Of a stretch of DNA of 64,000 nucleotides, positions 60,261 through 64,000 are shown in pieces; positions within the stretch are counted from its first letter, which is position 1, and the number at the start of each line of letters is the position of its first letter. A program made the translations under genes and the position numbers. The DNA lies in the NCBI RefSeq assembly GCF_905220415.1, contig NC_059537.1:3943622-4007621 (forward strand), read 5' to 3'. The notes under the pieces were generated by a model. That model was not told where the DNA came from, searched no databases, and saw only the letters and a list, made by a program, of their open reading frames with translations. Origin of the DNA: Colias croceus. Lineage: Eukaryota; Arthropoda; Insecta; Lepidoptera; Pieridae.

Positions 60261-61976
60261 GACATACACAAATTCAGACAAACAAACATTCCTCGTGTCC
60301 ATAAAAACGAACACTATAGTATACACACACATACATACACACAAGCGCGCGCGTAATGTACATAGAATGTAATATACATTAGCGAGTTGTTAGCGTAGTT
60401 TAGTTTACATGTCATCACACTGCCCGATACTCGAACTTTTTATGTAAGTGTTGCCAGTTTTGAGACGTTAATTGTCACTTAAGACCGTCAATACAACTTT
60501 TTAACAAATAATTAATAAAAATAGCCATTATTTTGTTCAGAATTATTTATGAATCATAATAAACTAAACTTTTAACGTCTCAAAAGGAACACGTTCGAGT
60601 ATAAGGACGTTCGATACATTGATTGTAAATGGTTCAGCTGAACACTGCCACTTAACCGTGTTTCGTTTAGATCGTGTAACTCTAGATTAGAAATAGGATT
60701 CGTTGTTATCGAGTTACATTGTGGTCTTTTGACTTATGTCAATCCTAGTCAATACAGGGTTGGGAAATTTTATGAGTTGACAACTGATAAATTGATTTTG
60801 TAGTAGCGCTTTAAATTTGTATACCTACTTCTTTCTATTTTTATACTGTCTTTGTATTCTATTGTAAATATTTCATTTTCTATAATTAAGGCTTTCATAT
60901 TTTTATATTCATATACTGATACATCTGATTAATTACTTTAATGTAAGTAGATATATAAATACTCAATTATTATAATATTATCTTAATATAGGTATTGTAA
61001 GTATTGATAATTTTGTACTTTAGGATTTATCCGTATCTAGCTTAATTATGTAATTTAAATAGTATTGGATATCAATTTATTAATAAATCTTTGTTTTTAT
61101 CTCTTGATATGCATCTATAAAAATTTATTTTATTAATCGAACCACAAAACTTATACTTATTGTCTATTTCTATGTTCAATTTCAAAATTATTGTATCGGA
61201 GGTGCTAGACAGGTTACCATTTCATTTTATCTTATGTGTATAATAGACATAATAATTATGAATAATACATGAACACAGTAACACTTAAATAATTTAATTA
61301 TCAGTAATGTCAGTATGTTAATTTGTAACAAAACTCGTTTTTGGATGTATTTATGCGATTTTTACGAAAAAGTAGATAAATATTTGAAACAAAAATGTAT
61401 TTATTTTCGAAAAATGTTTGTTAATTTTATATAGTAAAGTAATTTCGCCATCACACAATCTAGTTTTATTTAATTCGTATTTACACTAACCGTGTTGGCG
61501 ATTTTACTTTGAGTTAGTGTTAACATCAACAACCCGACTGTATCGCAGGGTGTTGGTTATCAAGTAACCTATTCTAAGGAGAATTTGTATGAATTAAATA
61601 TACAATTATTTTTAAAACCTTTGTTTTTCTTATATGACCCACACCCTCATTGAAATAAGGTAGTACTTGCATTAAAATGTAATAATCACTACGTAGTATA
61701 AAACAAAATCGTCGTCTGTCCCAATATCCATATGTATGCTTCAATCTTTAAAACTACGCAACGGATTTTGATACGGTTTTTTTAATAGATAGATTGATTC
61801 CAGAGGAAGGTTTTAGTATATAATTTATTAGGTTTTAGGCAAAGCGGGCGAGGCCGCGGGCGAAAAGCTAATAAATAATAATTGAAACATTAATATTAAT
61901 GATGTGCGTTACAATTTTTAGCGATTTCATAATACTGATTAATTCAAACTGTGCTGTGAAAATAATGCTTATGGTA
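60261..61976. other. Putative 3' UTR of form B and intergenic DNA between convergent genes
   Basis: CA and CATA runs continue to about 60350. AATAAA signals on the plus strand at 60514-60519 and 60558-60563 could end the MH2 transcript. An imperfect inverted repeat (TACTCGAAC … TTTTGAGACGTTAA, about 60426-60472 against 60571-60617) surrounds them. A SINE-like copy occupies 61690-61870. No coding frame was supported. Confidence 0.6.
61690..61870 (-). repeat. SINE-like repeat (family B)
   Basis: 'TATGCTTCAATCTTTAAAAC', 'ACGCAACGGATTTTGATACG' and 'AGTATATAATTTATTAGG' lead into the GC-rich module GGGCGAGGCCGCGGGCGAAA and AGCTAAT. It is the inverse of 4558-4743. On the minus strand it carries an AATAAA (61824-61829) about 150 bases after the S28 peptidase stop. 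Confidence 0.8.
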
Positions 61977-63419
61977 TCATACCGATGGCTTGGTATAATC
62001 TCCCAGACCGATCCAATGTTTAATCAAACTTTTGATATGCTTCTGAGCCTCTTTCAACTCTTCAGAAGCATCACGACCTACATATAGATCAGAACAATGA
62101 GTTTCTCTAGGTATCACTACTGCTGGGGCTTTATAAGAAATATCTTCAAGAACGCTTATAGTGCTCCAAGGATCCATATCACCGTTAACAAATACAACAT
62201 GAGTAACATTAGGTGTTAGCCCACCGTACATCTCGTTCACATTCTCCACACCATTATCAACCCTCGCTTCGTCAAAACCGTATAATTGCTTACAAATCTC
62301 CAAATAATAGTCAGTTGGTAGAACGTCACCGAACGGTTGGTCATTAGACGATGTTGTTTGGAAATATCCAAATTCAGTGCACACTTGGTAAAACCATGAA
62401 TGATAGACATCGCTCTGATTGAAATACGTAATCAATCCATCGAAATCCACGTCGTTACAATCATCTCTTGAATCCCAAATAAATTTTTCAAAAAACTTTA
62501 TCTGTTGTAAACGTTCAGTTACTTCTATATAATAACAATGTTTTTTTATTTCCTTCTGGCCACCATATTGTGACTTGGTCATGTATGGTGACATCTTTGA
62601 CATGAAGAAGATCCATTGATTTTTAACATCCGTTAAATCGTTTTCTTTGCATATATTATGTTCTCGTTTAAGTTGTTCAATCCCTTTGGAGCTTTTAAGC
62701 ATTTCTTTGTATCGTTTAAACATATCTCTAATAGTTCTCCAACAGTTGAATGTACCATATTGATCATAATTATCATTTACTTTCTCAATATATTTATAAA
62801 AATCTTTTTTCGCTAAAACCGGACCGCTACTCGCGATAGCTGCATCGATTAAATGGGGATACTTTAGCCTCATCCATGCAGCTAAGTTACCTGCGTAAGA
62901 TCCTCCAACCAGAACAACTTTTGATTTAGTGAATTTATTATTAGACTTTAAATCCTGTATTAGTTTCGCTATATCAGCAAGAGCCTGTCTCGAAGACAGC
63001 CATTTCATATTTTCTGTTGTCGAGTCATTGAAAGGTTTACTCTGTCCATAATATCGATGTTCCGTCATGAACATTGCTCCATTCGTTTCTTCTGCTAATT
63101 CATAAAGTGTCCCAATTGATAGATAACTTGGATTCGCTTCACCTTCCCCACCAAGAAACACATATATTGGTCCACCATGTTTAAAGTGCTCTAACCGCTC
63201 AAAGTATCTCATTTTCCATGTCTCTGAATTAGGCTCGAAGTGGTCTAATGGCTGCTCAATCCAACGGGTTTCAGTAGAAGCTTCGGAATTAGTGTCCGTA
63301 TCAGCGTCCGATAGCATATGAAAAATTAGTTCAATCAAGTGGTTATATCCTGAATCAAAATCTATACAATGTATATACTGAAGGTTGAAAAGTAATAATG
63401 AAAAAATTAAAAGATTCAT
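61977..63419 (-). CDS. Secreted serine carboxypeptidase-type peptidase, family S28
   Basis: 480 residues in one exon. A signal peptide covers about residues 1-18 (hydrophobic core ending YIHC). The family start TRWIEQPLDHFEP is at 51-63, then GGPIYVFLGGEGEA (82-95) and EHRYYGQSKPF (120-130). The nucleophile is Ser174 in GGSYAG, the acid Asp416 in NGDMDPW and the base His441 in ETHCSDLY, so the catalytic triad is complete. Possible N-glycosylation sites are N131, N334 and N404; several Cys residues suit a secreted protein. Family S28 includes lysosomal Pro-X carboxypeptidase, dipeptidyl peptidase 2 and thymus-specific serine protease, which act on Pro-containing or other peptides; insect members like this one (K12H4.7/PRSS16-like) are often gut or salivary proteins. 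The length is usual for the family. It is convergent with the MH2 gene and has no intron. Confidence 0.95.
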   Translation of the reverse strand: MNLLIFSLLLFNLQYIHCIDFDSGYNHLIELIFHMLSDADTDTNSEASTETRWIEQPLDHFEPNSETWKMRYFERLEHFKHGGPIYVFLGGEGEANPSYLSIGTLYELAEETNGAMFMTEHRYYGQSKPFNDSTTENMKWLSSRQALADIAKLIQDLKSNNKFTKSKVVLVGGSYAGNLAAWMRLKYPHLIDAAIASSGPVLAKKDFYKYIEKVNDNYDQYGTFNCWRTIRDMFKRYKEMLKSSKGIEQLKREHNICKENDLTDVKNQWIFFMSKMSPYMTKSQYGGQKEIKKHCYYIEVTERLQQIKFFEKFIWDSRDDCNDVDFDGLITYFNQSDVYHSWFYQVCTEFGYFQTTSSNDQPFGDVLPTDYYLEICKQLYGFDEARVDNGVENVNEMYGGLTPNVTHVVFVNGDMDPWSTISVLEDISYKAPAVVIPRETHCSDLYVGRDASEELKEAQKHIKSLIKHWIGLGDYTKPSV

Positions 63420-64000
63420 TTTACTAAAATTTAACCCGCACTTGTAAATGATAAGTGCTTCGATGAAATATTAAACGAGAAATGAGTTATATCGTAAAAT
63501 GAGGTTATCATTTTGGTAAAAATATACACTTTAATTTATTTAAATTTTATGACTATCATTTGAATATGGTGGCAAATACCACATTTTCCAGTACTTTGTT
63601 CTGAAATGCCTTCATTAATCGATATGTTAATAGGAGTAATAATGATAAAATAGTGAGAAAGAAATTAAAGTACTTATAGCATTTCATAAAAATTTAAATG
63701 TGCCAATTTTATGTTATAATTTTGTGAATATAATTCAAAATAGTTTTTATCGTCAGTCATTTGATTGATTAAAATTTTAAAGTGCTTATAACGGTTCATT
63801 AACCTATTACGACTGCCTTGTCTCTATACTTTAATTAAGTTCTTAAAATGTGTAAAGGCAGTATTTTATTTCTACTAGGTAGGTACGCTATAATAAGAAT
63901 TTGAACTTGAGTATTGTATAATTTAGTTAACTAATATCATAATGTACAGTAAAACTGTTTTTGTTGTTGTTTTTGGTTTGAGTTTTTTTAATTGTCCTAG
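63420..64000. other. Upstream region of the S28 peptidase gene
   Basis: AT-rich DNA. The minus-strand start context is AGTAAAATGA, a good insect initiation context (A at -3). No clear TATA box or initiator could be fixed, and nothing codable or repetitive was seen. Confidence 0.5.

Overview
The window looks like nuclear DNA of a moth or butterfly (Lepidoptera); the species cannot be told. The DNA is AT-rich. A widely split gene with GT..AG introns of 2.6-18 kb fills most of it. Between the exons lie many short interspersed repeats that end in the GC-rich module (…GCCCGCGGCTTCGCCCGC…AGCTAGT and its complement) that is common in lepidopteran genomes.

Main gene (+ strand, 7649-59359). Eight exons were found by matching splice sites, reading phase and protein similarity. 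Exons 1-4 encode an almost complete MH2 (SMAD C-terminal) domain. Exons 5-6 encode a Gly/His/Asn-rich, charged linker with a PxxPxR motif. Exons 7 and 8 provide two different C-termini. The best match I recognise is the arthropod-specific MH2 protein Expansion (exp), which in Drosophila acts in tracheal tube-size control. The first exon here begins in phase 0 without a start codon, so the 5' end of the gene is missing from the window or unrecognised in the first 7.6 kb.

Mobile DNA. The most striking insertion is a complete Ty3/gypsy-type LTR retrotransposon (34173-39010, minus strand). It has LTRs that read identical, a primer-binding site, a polypurine tract, intact gag and pol frames, and a textbook -1 frameshift signal (GGGAAAC followed six bases later by a perfect 8-bp stem). 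It sits antisense in intron 3 and ends 48-52 bases before exon 4. Elsewhere there are a 559-bp fold-back element, several short inverted-repeat elements, about a dozen SINE-like copies (one preceded by a tRNA-like box B segment), and a 5'-truncated LINE with a CCHC/RPD-D restriction-like endonuclease end nested inside an inverted-repeat DNA element.

Right end. After exon 8 comes a degenerate CA-rich minisatellite of about 95-bp units. Then, convergent with the main gene, lies an intact intronless serine peptidase of family S28 (61977-63419, minus strand) with signal peptide and a complete Ser-Asp-His triad.

The two host genes show no obvious functional link. Stretches not listed hold AT-rich intron or intergenic DNA in which I see nothing codable.
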